DNA from: Akkermansiaceae bacterium
GTDB taxonomy: Bacteria; Verrucomicrobiota; Verrucomicrobiia; Verrucomicrobiales; Akkermansiaceae
Reading direction: 5' to 3'
Assembly: GCA_023263995.1 (NCBI GenBank)
Contig: JALQTQ010000012.1
Location: forward strand, 1 to 32,092
Length of the DNA stretch: 32,092 nt
Shown here: positions 1-9,400 of the stretch, one piece after another
Layout of the letters: each line of letters begins with the position of its first letter
How positions within the stretch are numbered: the stretch's first letter is position 1
Notes under the pieces: model-generated
The model's database searches: none
Seen by the model: only the letters and a program-made list of their open reading frames with translations
Told to the model about the DNA's origin: nothing
Position numbers and translations under genes: made by a program

Positions 1-1825
1 TGCCATTGCCGCCCCTGAGGATGATCTGGTTGAAGGTTTCGGTCGGTGCGTCGGCCCCGAAGAGGGGAAAGCGAAGACGTCCGGCACCGTAGTCGTTGCG
101 GAAAGCCAGGCGGAAGTTGTGCTTGCCGCGGTTCGGGCTGCGGGAGGCATTGCCATTCATGCGCATGCCGGCGTTGAGCTGGATGGGCCGACCATCCTCG
201 AAGTCCATCACTTCAACCGAGACCGGACGTTCCGACGCTTCCCCGGCGTCCTGTGGGTTGACTTGGATTCCAGTCTGTTGGTCGAAAAGGTTGTCGATGT
301 CGGTGACAATCGAAATCGTGGGAATATCGCGCAGAGCTTCTTTCAGTTCCTCGCGGCTGTAGATGGACCCGACCACTTGCGGGTCCATCTGAAAGTCGCC
401 GGGGATGGTGGCACCACTTCGGGTGCGCCACGGGTAGGGATATCCAGCGGGTTGGAGCGGTTGGTTGAGGACATCGTCGAGAAAGAGGTAGGTTTGGGTG
501 TCGATGTTGGTTGGACGCAGTCCGCTCTTGAAGGCGGCGACCCGCAGCGCGGTGGAGGTGGTGATGTTGACCGTGGCGACTGGGGGAAGGTCGTGGTGTG
601 CGGCTGGCACGGAGGTGCCGTTGCTCGGAGTAGGGTCGCTGCCATCGGTGGTGTAAATGATGGTGGCCCCGGGAGTGGGGCAGGTGATGGTGACCGCAAA
701 GGGGGCATCGAAAAAACCGCGATCGACATCGAACGAGGTGTCACCCACGAGTCCGACATGTTCGATGCTGGCATTGGGGGCCCCGGGGGTGGGCTCGAGG
801 AGGTACCCGGACAGGAGACCGCCGGAAAGGTCCTGCGTTTCCCCGCGAAGTTGTGGAACCAGAAGGACGTCGGAACTGCGCGCACTGCCATTCAGGATCT
901 GAAAAGAAAGGATGTTTTGACCGGCTTGCAGTTTGCCGGCGAAGTCGAGTGGAAAGACTTCCATGACATCGTCCTGCCTAATTTCGCCTTGAGCGGTCGC
1001 TTGCGAGTCGAAGCGAAGGGGATCGGGCACGTTGGCCGAGGCGACCAGTTGGCCGTTGAGATAGGCCGCAAAGCCATCTTCATAGAACAACTCGAGATTC
1101 AGGGTGACCACTTCGGCCGGGTCGTCGACTTGAAAGGGAATGCGGACGTAGGCACTGGGTGCGATTCCAAGCATCGCGGTCCGGGTGTCGCCGCCGGGCC
1201 CGATAAAGCCGGGAAAGCTGTATCCGAAGCCGATCCCGGTCTGGGCGGAATTCCACGTGGCATCGTCGTATCCCCTCAACTGCCAGGCCTGTCCAATCTC
1301 GGAAGTGGCCGCGATCCAAGTGGCGGAAGCGGGCCATGGAACAAAGGTGACTTCCTCGGTCGTGGAGTTGGTTCCCACGCCGTAGGCCACCCCGAAGAAC
1401 TGGTTGGGAAATTCCGGGGTGAATTGGCTGAGCGGAGTGAAGCCATCGCGGTCGATGAGGGCAAGGGATTCGCCGGCCGCGGAAAGCGAGAAGTTGGTGT
1501 GCAGGTCATCTTGGGAATCGCGCCGGTCCTTCCCCGAGGCGAAGACAACAAGGTAACCGCCAGCCGGGATGGTCAGGTCAGGCAGCGCCCATTGGGTCGG
1601 GTTGGCCGGGGTGTCGGTGAGGTAAAGGCCCGCCGTCGAGACCGGGGTGGTGCCTGGATTGTGGAGCTCGAGCCAGTCGGAGGCCTCGCCATCCGAATCG
1701 AGAAAAGACCCATCATTGTCGGCGACGATTTCGTTGAGGCGAAGTTGCCCGGGGCTGCTTCCGGGAAGCATCGCTGCCAGAAGGAGAAAGGAAGAATTGC
1801 GGGTAAAAAGAGCAGAAATCGTCAC
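1..1825 (-). CDS. Secreted lamin-tail / CotH-like protein (3' end cut by window edge)
   Basis: The minus-strand frame is open from the upstream gene's stop at 1892 to base 1, giving 608 codons with no stop. GTG at 1825 is the best start: it gives a signal peptide with the hydrophobic core SSFLLLAAML and no upstream ATG exists in frame. A lamin-tail-like domain follows at about residues 27-105 (RLNEIVADNDGSFLDSDGEA, then DWLELHN). Next is a beta-sandwich-like region near 160-290, then a chitobiase-type segment around 370-450 (TIIYTTDGSDPTPSNG). From about 500 it resembles the start of CotH-kinase-family proteins (GMRMNGNASR, FRNDYGAG). Such large surface proteins are common in Verrucomicrobiota and Planctomycetota. 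Their substrates are mostly unknown, and the CotH kinase core would lie beyond the edge. It starts 66 bp after the DUF1501 gene on the same strand, so co-transcription is likely. Confidence 0.82.
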   Translation of the reverse strand, partial: MTISALFTRNSSFLLLAAMLPGSSPGQLRLNEIVADNDGSFLDSDGEASDWLELHNPGTTPVSTAGLYLTDTPANPTQWALPDLTIPAGGYLVVFASGKDRRDSQDDLHTNFSLSAAGESLALIDRDGFTPLSQFTPEFPNQFFGVAYGVGTNSTTEEVTFVPWPASATWIAATSEIGQAWQLRGYDDATWNSAQTGIGFGYSFPGFIGPGGDTRTAMLGIAPSAYVRIPFQVDDPAEVVTLNLELFYEDGFAAYLNGQLVASANVPDPLRFDSQATAQGEIRQDDVMEVFPLDFAGKLQAGQNILSFQILNGSARSSDVLLVPQLRGETQDLSGGLLSGYLLEPTPGAPNASIEHVGLVGDTSFDVDRGFFDAPFAVTITCPTPGATIIYTTDGSDPTPSNGTSVPAAHHDLPPVATVNITTSTALRVAAFKSGLRPTNIDTQTYLFLDDVLNQPLQPAGYPYPWRTRSGATIPGDFQMDPQVVGSIYSREELKEALRDIPTISIVTDIDNLFDQQTGIQVNPQDAGEASERPVSVEVMDFEDGRPIQLNAGMRMNGNASRSPNRGKHNFRLAFRNDYGAGRLRFPLFGADAPTETFNQIILRGGNG

Positions 1826-1891
1826 GCTTCCGTCACGCTGTGTTTCCGGCCTCGTCTTCGCAAGCTCAAAAGAGGGAGCGGAAGTGATTGA

Positions 1892-3343
1892 CTAGGAAAG
1901 GATGGGGGTGACGACATGACCGTGGACATCGGTGAGGCGGAAATGGCGGCCTTGGAACTTGTAGGTAAGCGTGGTGTGGTCGAGCCCCAAGAGATGGAGA
2001 ATGGTGGCCTGAAGATCGTGGATGTGGACCGCGTCCTCGTGATACTTGTGTTTGTCGGGCGAGATGGGGGCCCCCGATTTGTCGACCAGGTTGTAGCCGT
2101 AATCGTCGGTTTGTCCGAAGGAGAAGCCTGGTTTGACGCCGCCTCCGGCCATCCACATGGTAAAGCAGCGGGGGTGGTGGTCGCGTCCGAAATTGGACCC
2201 GTTCAGCTTGCCTTGGGAGTAGTTGGTGCGGCCGAATTCGCCTCCCCAGATAACGAGGGTGTCTTCGAGCAGTCCGCGCTGTTTGAGGTCGGTGACGAGG
2301 GCGGCGGAGGCTTGGTCGGTTTCCCGGCATTGCTTTTGGAGTCCCCCCTTGAGTCCCCCGTGTTGGTCCCATCCCTGGTGGTAGAGTTGGATGAATTTCA
2401 CCCCGCGCTCGGCGAGTCGGCGGGCCATCAAGCAATTGGCGGCAAAGGTGCCGGGAGTTTTGGAATCTTTTCCGTAAAGCTCGAACGTGGCTTCTGTTTC
2501 GTCCTTGAGATCCACCACCTCGGGCACGCTGGCCTGCATGTTGAAGGCCATTTCGTATTGCTTGATGCGATCCTGAAGGGCTGCTTCGGGTGCCATTCCG
2601 TGTTGGTGCTGGTGGAGTTCGGCGAGGCGGTCGAGGAGAAGCCGCCGGGAGGTATTGGAAACCCCGGGTGGGTTGTTGAGGTAAAGCACCGGGGCCTTGC
2701 CCGACCGGAAGCGGACCCCTTGGTATTCCGAGGGCAGGAAGCCGGAGCCCCAGAAGCGGGAGAGGAGTGGTTGCCCGCCCTTCCCTTGGGTGGTGAGGAC
2801 GACAAAGGACGGCAGGTTGTTGTTTGAGGAACCGAGTCCGTACTGCAGCCAGGCTCCCATCGACGGGCGGCCTGCGATTTGGGACCCGGTTTGCAGGTAG
2901 GTGACCGCCGGGCCATGGTTGATGGCCTCGGTGTACATGTTTTTCACGATGCAGAGGTCGTCGGCGATCTTTGCGGTGTGGGGCAGGATCTCCGAGAACC
3001 ATTGGCCGGATTGGCCATGCTGCGCGAACTGAAAGGGCGAGCCCGCGAGGGGAATCGAGGATTGGTTGCCCGACATGGTCGAGAGGCGTTGGTTGCCCCG
3101 GACTTCCTTTGGTAGCTGTTCCCCGTGCTTTTCCTTGAGAAGCGGCTTCGGATCGTAAAGATCGAGTTGGGAGGGGCCACCGGATTGGCAGAGAAAAATG
3201 ACCCGCTTGGCTCTGGCGGGAAGCTTGGGAGACCCACCCAGGGAAGACCTTTCGGCCGCGAGGAGGTCGGCGAGTGCGAGACTACCGAAGCCAAGAGCGG
3301 ATTTCTGGAGGACTTCGCGTCGGTTGAGCAGGTCGGGCGTCAT
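1892..3343 (-). CDS. DUF1501 domain protein, exported
   Basis: A 483-residue protein of the DUF1501 family, which has a sulfatase/alkaline-phosphatase-like fold and is abundant in PVC bacteria. The N-terminus carries a twin-arginine-like signal (NRREVLQKSALGFGSLALAD), which suggests Tat export. Family features are visible: RAKRVIFLCQSGGPSQLDLY near residue 45, an internal LVIWGGEFGRTNYSQG segment, and a C-terminal HIHDLQATILHLLGLDH block. No enzymatic activity is established for the family. Its genes very often lie beside DUF1549/DUF1553 cytochrome genes, as here, where only 5 bp separate them. The start has no clear Shine-Dalgarno sequence, so translational coupling to the upstream gene is likely. 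Length is normal for the family. Confidence 0.95.
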   Translation of the reverse strand: MTPDLLNRREVLQKSALGFGSLALADLLAAERSSLGGSPKLPARAKRVIFLCQSGGPSQLDLYDPKPLLKEKHGEQLPKEVRGNQRLSTMSGNQSSIPLAGSPFQFAQHGQSGQWFSEILPHTAKIADDLCIVKNMYTEAINHGPAVTYLQTGSQIAGRPSMGAWLQYGLGSSNNNLPSFVVLTTQGKGGQPLLSRFWGSGFLPSEYQGVRFRSGKAPVLYLNNPPGVSNTSRRLLLDRLAELHQHQHGMAPEAALQDRIKQYEMAFNMQASVPEVVDLKDETEATFELYGKDSKTPGTFAANCLMARRLAERGVKFIQLYHQGWDQHGGLKGGLQKQCRETDQASAALVTDLKQRGLLEDTLVIWGGEFGRTNYSQGKLNGSNFGRDHHPRCFTMWMAGGGVKPGFSFGQTDDYGYNLVDKSGAPISPDKHKYHEDAVHIHDLQATILHLLGLDHTTLTYKFQGRHFRLTDVHGHVVTPILS

Positions 3344-3348
3344 GGGCT

Positions 3349-6303
3349 TCAGAGCTTGGTGTTGACTTCGTGGAGGTTGAGGAGAGCCTGGGCAACCACG
3401 GTGAGGGCGGCCAGTTCGGGTGAGGGTGACTTGGCTTTGGTGTGCCCCTCGGCCAGGAAGGACTGGGTCTCATCGGGGTGATTCTTGAAATGCAACAGCT
3501 GTTCAGCGTGGATTTTCTGCAAGGTGGAGAGTTCGGTCTCGTCGGGTTCCCGGGAGGCGAGCTTGAGAAACATATCCCGCACGGTGGCCGCGAGATCATC
3601 GGGATGGTTGTCCGAAGCGGTTTCGGCGAGGTGGCGAGCCGCCTCAACAAACTGAGTGCCATTCAGAAGAACGAGAGCCTGAAGCGGGGTTGAAGTGGTT
3701 TCTCGTTTGGCCGAGCAGACGTCGCGTTTCACTGCATCGAAGGCCATCATGGCCGGCGAAGGGCCGGTCCGTTTCCAGTAGGTGTAGAGCGAGCGCCGGT
3801 AGAGGCCTTCGCCCAGAGTGGGATTGGAGGGCTTGAAGGACTCGGCAAGGTCGTAGGGATGAACGGGTGGCCCGCCGATTTTTGTGACCAGCAAGCCGGA
3901 AGCCGCGAGGGCCTGGTCCCGGATCACCTCGGCGGGGAGACGGTGGCGGGGACCGCGGGCCAAGAGGCGGTTTGCGGGATCTTGCTCTGCTTCCAAGGAA
4001 TCGGCATACGAATCCTGCTGGTAAACCCGGGACATCACGATCTCCTTGATCAAAGCCTTGGTATCCCAGCCGTTGGCGATGAATCGGGCCGCTAGTTCAT
4101 CGAGAACCGCCCGGTGTTCGGGGCGTTCGCCCTGGATCCCGAAATCCTCCGAGGTCCCGACGAGGCCTCGTCCGAAGAGGGTCTGCCAGAAGCGGTTCAC
4201 GGTCACCCGGGCGGTGAGGGGATGATCCGGGTGGGTGAGCCAGCGGGCCAAGTCGAGGCGGTTGCGCGGCTGAAATCCGAGGTCGGGCAGAAAGGCCGGG
4301 AAGGCGGGATTGACGGGCTCACCGCGGGCGTCGTAGGAGCCTCGTTTGAGAAGGTAGGCCTGTTTGGGCTTCGCCATTTCCTCCATCACCATGATCTCGG
4401 GGATGGATTCCTGGAGACGGTTGTAGGCGGCGCGCTTGGCTTGCAGGTTACGGCAGGCCTCGGTTCCGAAGGTGCTTGGTCCCGAAGTGCCGGAGGCGGC
4501 CTTTTCTTTGGCCAGGGGATTGTGAAGGAGCGCTATTTCACGGGGCCCGAGCTGGTGGTCGAAGACTTTGAATTCGTCGATCAGTCCGTCTTTGAATCCC
4601 CGGTCCCGCATGCGTTCGCCGAGGCGAATGTGCGGGTTTCCGCCGCCCTTGATCTGACGAGTGAGGTGGTCCCGGACCACCTTGATTTCGGCGGGTTTTC
4701 CGTTGAGGTGAATGGCGAGACCGGCGGCGGTAGATGATCCGTCGTTGCTCACGGTGACATGAACCCACTCGCCCGGCTTAATCGTCTCGGTGGTCTCGAT
4801 CGAGATGGCATTGCCGGGCCAAAAGTGGATGAGAGACCAACGGAGGTGGTTGTTGACGAGGAGGAGTTCATACCCGCGGGAAGCGGCATCGTGCCAGGCC
4901 CTGGATCGCGAGAAGATGACGGCTCGGTCCTTGATGTCGGGTGTCTGCATCCAAAGTGAAATGGTGAAAGGTTGTTCGCGGTGAAAGTCACCGACCTTGG
5001 TGCCAATGGCGTCATCCCCAGTGAGCTGGACGGCCTTTCCCACCGTGCCCGGCACCGGTTTGTTGGGACCATTCGGGCCCTCCTTTTCGAAATCGAGATG
5101 GAGGACAGGTTTACCGTAATCGGGTGCCGGAGTTGCTCCCTGACTGGTTCTGGAGGAGGCGAGCCATGCCGCCTTTGCTTCTTCCACCTCCTTCATTTTG
5201 AGAGCGAGTTCTTGTTCCTGATCCGGCGTGGGCAAAGAAAGGGCGGGGGTGGGAGTGGCCTCGGCGTTGAAGAAGGAGTAGAGGCCGGATTCGTCGATGT
5301 CGTCGAAGAAGGCAAAGAGAGAATAATAATCTTTGGCCGTGGTGGGGTCGTATTTGTGATCGTGGCAGCGCGAACATTCCATGGTGAGTCCGAGGAAGGT
5401 TGTTCCGAAGGTGTGGACTCGGTCGGCGACATACTCGACGCGGAATTCTTCGGGGACCGAGCCGCCCTCGACTTTTTGTTGGTGAAGGCGCGAGTAGGCG
5501 GTGGCAATGCGGGTTTCCCGGGTGGCGTCAGGCAGGAGGTCTCCGGCAACCTGTTCATGGATGAAGCGATCGAAAGCCTTGTTTTCGTTGAAGGATTGGA
5601 CGACGTAATCGCGGTAGGGCCAGACCCGGCGGTTGCGGTCCTGCTGGAAACCGTAGGTGTCGGCGTAGCGGGCCACGTCGAGCCAGGGCGTGGCAAGGTG
5701 TTCCCCGAAAGCCGGCGATGCCAGGAGTTGATCGATGAGCGCCTCGGGGTTGTTGGGGTCGAAGCTCTTGATTTGCTCGAGGGTCGGGGGCATTCCGGTC
5801 AGATCAAAGGTCAAGCGCCGAAGGAGCTGATGGGAAGGAGCCTTCGGTTTCAGGCGGCGTTTTTCGCGGGCCAGCCGGTCCTCCACCAGCTCGTCAATGG
5901 ATTTTCCCGACGCCTCGGGTAGGCTGGTGAAAGCCCAGTGGGCGGTGTATTCCGCGCCTTCCGCAATCCAGCGCCTGAGGAGTTCCTTTTCTCGTGCACT
6001 GAGTTTGCGATTGGAGTCCGGTGGCGGCATCTGGTCGTCCGGGTCAGTCGCATGAATGCGGGAAATCAGCTCGGATTTTTCGGGCTTGCCGGGGACGATC
6101 GCTCCCGTATCGAGGGCATCGTCGCGAAGATCCAGCCGCAGATCTCCTTCACGATGGGAGGGATCTGTCCCGTGACAATAATAACAGTTTTCGGAAAGGA
6201 TGGGCTGGATGTCGCGGTCAAACGAGATCGGCTCGTCTGCTCGCAGGGCCAGGTTGCCGACAAACAAGATTAGGACGGAGCAAAGGAGGGGGAACATGAT
6301 CAT
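3349..6303 (-). CDS. PSD1 / planctomycete cytochrome c protein with DUF1549, LamG and DUF1553 domains
   Basis: A 984-residue exported protein. A signal peptide (LLCSVLILFVGNLALRA) precedes a planctomycete-type cytochrome c domain with heme site CYYCH at residues 40-44. A DUF1549 domain (about 145-350) follows, with a second CxxCH, CSRCH at 310-314. A LamG-like concanavalin sandwich is inserted at about 395-595 (FTISLWMQTPD, LIDEFKVFDHQL). DUF1553 fills about 680-950 (NRFWQTLFGRGLVGTSEDFG, ANRLLARGPRHRLPAEVIRD). The two heme sites imply covalent heme and periplasmic electron transfer. The family co-occurs with DUF1501 and polysaccharide-utilisation genes in marine PVC bacteria, but its reaction is not established. 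The start at 6303 has a GAGAGG Shine-Dalgarno 4 nt upstream; a second ATG at 6297 is equally possible. It is the first gene of the leftward cluster. Confidence 0.95.
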   Translation of the reverse strand: MIMFPLLCSVLILFVGNLALRADEPISFDRDIQPILSENCYYCHGTDPSHREGDLRLDLRDDALDTGAIVPGKPEKSELISRIHATDPDDQMPPPDSNRKLSAREKELLRRWIAEGAEYTAHWAFTSLPEASGKSIDELVEDRLAREKRRLKPKAPSHQLLRRLTFDLTGMPPTLEQIKSFDPNNPEALIDQLLASPAFGEHLATPWLDVARYADTYGFQQDRNRRVWPYRDYVVQSFNENKAFDRFIHEQVAGDLLPDATRETRIATAYSRLHQQKVEGGSVPEEFRVEYVADRVHTFGTTFLGLTMECSRCHDHKYDPTTAKDYYSLFAFFDDIDESGLYSFFNAEATPTPALSLPTPDQEQELALKMKEVEEAKAAWLASSRTSQGATPAPDYGKPVLHLDFEKEGPNGPNKPVPGTVGKAVQLTGDDAIGTKVGDFHREQPFTISLWMQTPDIKDRAVIFSRSRAWHDAASRGYELLLVNNHLRWSLIHFWPGNAISIETTETIKPGEWVHVTVSNDGSSTAAGLAIHLNGKPAEIKVVRDHLTRQIKGGGNPHIRLGERMRDRGFKDGLIDEFKVFDHQLGPREIALLHNPLAKEKAASGTSGPSTFGTEACRNLQAKRAAYNRLQESIPEIMVMEEMAKPKQAYLLKRGSYDARGEPVNPAFPAFLPDLGFQPRNRLDLARWLTHPDHPLTARVTVNRFWQTLFGRGLVGTSEDFGIQGERPEHRAVLDELAARFIANGWDTKALIKEIVMSRVYQQDSYADSLEAEQDPANRLLARGPRHRLPAEVIRDQALAASGLLVTKIGGPPVHPYDLAESFKPSNPTLGEGLYRRSLYTYWKRTGPSPAMMAFDAVKRDVCSAKRETTSTPLQALVLLNGTQFVEAARHLAETASDNHPDDLAATVRDMFLKLASREPDETELSTLQKIHAEQLLHFKNHPDETQSFLAEGHTKAKSPSPELAALTVVAQALLNLHEVNTKL

Positions 6304-6307
6304 CGGG

Positions 6308-6313
6308 CCTCTC
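6308..6313 (-). promoter_or_regulatory. Shine-Dalgarno site of the PSD1 gene
   Basis: GAGAGG on the minus strand lies 4 nt before the ATG at 6303 and 10 nt before the ATG at 6297. It is one of the few strong ribosome-binding sites in this window. It supports a start at one of these two codons but does not decide between them. Confidence 0.5.
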
Positions 6314-6334
6314 AGCGGGCCAGTGCCATCGCAT

Positions 6335-6364
6335 GTTACCCCAGATGAATCGTTCCGCTGTCAA
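6335..6364 (-). promoter_or_regulatory. Candidate sigma-70-type promoter for the PSD1-DUF1501 cluster
   Basis: On the minus strand a perfect TTGACA (-35, bases 6364-6359) is followed after 18 bp by GGTAAC (-10-like, 6340-6335), about 30 bp before the PSD1 start. The -35 match is strong and the -10 match weak (3 of 6). The position in a divergent intergenic region, just after an A/T run, is what a promoter would need. This is inference from motif and position only. Confidence 0.3.
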
Positions 6365-6451
6365 AAAAAACGTCTGAAAAGCTGCTGGGAAAAGGTGATT
6401 CGGTGAAAGCAATTTCGATAGTTGCCCTTAGCGGTTGGCGTAGTTTCCCGC

Positions 6452-9400
6452 ATGTCAGCTCAATTTCCCCCTGAAATCCGGAACGGCCTGCTCGCGCTTC
6501 GGCGTCGCATTCGTCGGATCCGTCTCTTTCGTGGCCTTCTGCGGCTGGTTGGGGTAACGCTGGCCGGGCTCCTCGTCATCGTGGCTCTCGACTTCTTGCT
6601 GGCCCCGCTTCCCTCCTCGGCCCGGGCGGTTCTGTTTTTTGGCTGGCTCGCCGCGATCGTGGTGGCGGCTGTCGTCTTTTTGGTCGTTCCGCTGATGTCG
6701 CCGCTTCCGTTGGTTAGGCTGGCTCGCTGGCTCGAGGAACACCACCCGGAACTGCAAGAGCGGATCAGCACCACCCTGGAGTTGGCCGACCATCCCGAAG
6801 GAATCTCCCCGGCCTTGCTCGAAGAATTGTCCGAGGAGGCCGCGGCCGATATGACCTCGCTTGATCCCCGTCAGGAAGTGCAGACAAGACGGGTGCGGGC
6901 CTCGATGTGGCCGGCTCTCTCTAGCTTGGCTGCGATGGTGGTTCTTTTGGTGATCTGGCCCCAGGAGATGGGACGGCTTCTCACCCGTGCCGTCCTGCCT
7001 TTTTCCGAATTGGGAAATGCCGGGGCCTTCCGCTTTGAGGTTGCTCCCGGTGACCTCGAGGTTCTCGAGGGCGATGAATTCACTCTGGAATTGACCTACA
7101 CCGGCGAATTGCAAGGGCCTCTGGAACTGATCATGGACCGCAATGGAGAACGCGTGGTGGAAGAGCTGACGCCTGATGCGACGGATGATCGCACTTACCA
7201 TTACCGCTACACCGTGCACTCGGCCGCCGAGGGTTTTCGGTATTCGGCTCGGGTGGCGCGCGATGAAAGCGATCGCTTCGAGGTGAAGGTCTATCCCATT
7301 CCCCGCCTCCTTGAGCCGGTGGTCAGTCTTGCTTTTCCTGATTATACTGGGTGGCCCGACCGCGAGCTTCCCCTTGGCATGGGAATTCAGGCGCTGGCCG
7401 GGACCGAAGTTACCTTGCGTGGTCGCCTCGACACCCCGGTCAAGGGGGGCGAGGTGGTCTTTGGTCATCATTCGTTCGGAGAGCTCGGGTTGGAGCGAAA
7501 CGCTCGGGGAACCCTTGTTGAGTGGGTGGAAACTCTCCAGCCAGGGCAGGACGGGTCCGCCGTGATGAATGTCACCCACCAACTGGGTCGCGACTTTGAG
7601 GCCGCTCGTTTTGCCCTTGTCGCCACCGAGGATCCCGCCCCCGAAGTCCGCATCCTGACCCCGCTGGAGCGCAAGTTCCAGGTCCAGCCCAACGATCAGG
7701 TGATCATCACCTATGCCGTGACCGAGGAAATCGGCATCGACCGCACCGAGATCGAGTTGGAGATCGATGGGAAAGCAGTTGAGTCGCTCAGTGAGGTGCC
7801 CCCCGAGCGGGTCGACCTCGAGAACGGAAATCGCTGGGAAGGGGAGGCCATGGTCTACTTGGGTAGCCTGGTTTCCAGATACCCCGAGGCCACTCATGTG
7901 AGGATGCGTTTGAAGGTGAGCGATAATCGGCCCGCCGCATTGGCAGGCCCGGGAGTGGGCTTTTCCTATTGGTTGGAATTTCGACTGAACAAGGGTGCCG
8001 AGTCACTGGTGCGCCAAAAGCTCCGCAACCAAGATGCCGACCTCAAGAAGACCATCAACGATGTCGTGCGCAAAGTCCAGAACGCCCAAAACCGTATGCA
8101 TGAGGCCAAAGGACACCTCCGCCACGAAGAGGTCACCCGTCAGGCCGAAGAAGCCTTGGCCGCCACCCGCGATACCTTGAAGGAAGCGCGTTCCGAGTTG
8201 GCCGACTTGAGCGAGCGGATGGAAGAAGGTGTGCAGGCGCATCGCCGAGATGATGTCGCGCGCGCCTCCGAGAAGCTGGCGGAAGCGCAGATGGCCATCG
8301 AGAACGCCCCGCTCCAAGACAGCCCGGAGGCGCGACAGGATGAGGTCGACCGCGCCCGCGCGGAAAGCGAAGACGCCATCCGCGAATTGCAGAATCTCAA
8401 ACAAGACGTGGAACAGGATCGCGGGAAAATCGAGGACCTTGCCCGTTTGCAGGAAATGGCCCAGCGACAAGACGAGTTGGCTCGTCAGGCTGAGCAAGGT
8501 GAGCGCAACGAAAATTGGCAACAACAACAGGAACAACTTCGCGACGAATTGCTGAACCGAGTCAAGGAGTCTCCCGAAGCCAAGGCCGCCGCCCTTCGGG
8601 CTCAGGCCGAGGAGGCTCTTGAACTGGCCAAAGAGGCCGGGGAACTGCAGAAAGCTCAGGAAAATCTTGCCGAAGCGAGTGGGCAGGTCGGGGAAACGCC
8701 TTTCGACCTGAACGAAAATCAGGTTCGCGAGGCTCTGGCCAATCAACAGGAGAAAGTCGCCGCCGAAGCACGGCAGGAACTCAACGAAGCCCGTCGCGAT
8801 GACGAGCAAGAACGGATCCGGGATTTGAGCGAGGCAGTGGCGGAAAGCCAGCAGGCCGCTCGGCAGACCAGAGAGGCGAACGTGGAGGAGGCCGCTCGCA
8901 AGGCCGAAATGGCCGCCGAGGATCTGGAACGCCTCGCCGACGAGTCACCCACTCAGAAATCACTCGCCGAGAAGCAGGAAAAGATTGCCGAAGCACTCCA
9001 AGATCTCGCCGAGGGAAATCTCGACGAGGCCCGCTCAGCCGTCGCTGACCTCCAGAACAACCCGACTCTTCGGGAGCTTGGAAATGAACTAGCCGCTGAG
9101 CAGGAAACTGCGCTGAACCAAGCCAAGGAAGAATTGCAGCAAGCCCGCGACCAGCAGGACGAGCGTGCCGCCGACCTCCCCGCCGCCGTCGAAAAAGCCA
9201 ACGAGGCCCTCGCTGGTGCCCGCGAAAATCAACCCGAGAAGGCCGCGCAAGCCGCGAGCGAGGCGGCCGAGCAACTCGCGAAAGGCGAAGAGAAATCCCT
9301 CTCGCAGGAGGCGCTCCGCCAGAAGCAAGAAAAACTCGCCGAAGCGTTTGAGGCACTGGCCGAAGGTGATGGCGAAAAGGCCCGGGAGGCCCTCGAGGAC

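Noticed and set aside
119-1891. A 590-codon plus-strand open frame
   Set aside because: It is an antisense shadow of the lamin-tail gene: the minus-strand frame gives coherent domains and a signal peptide, whereas the plus frame is Gly/Val/Asp-rich with no recognisable family.
6455-7897. A 480-codon minus-strand frame, with further long minus frames at 8003-8809 and 9686-10891
   Set aside because: These are shadows in the GC-rich coiled-coil gene. The plus strand has signal, membrane and repeat structure; the shadows have none.
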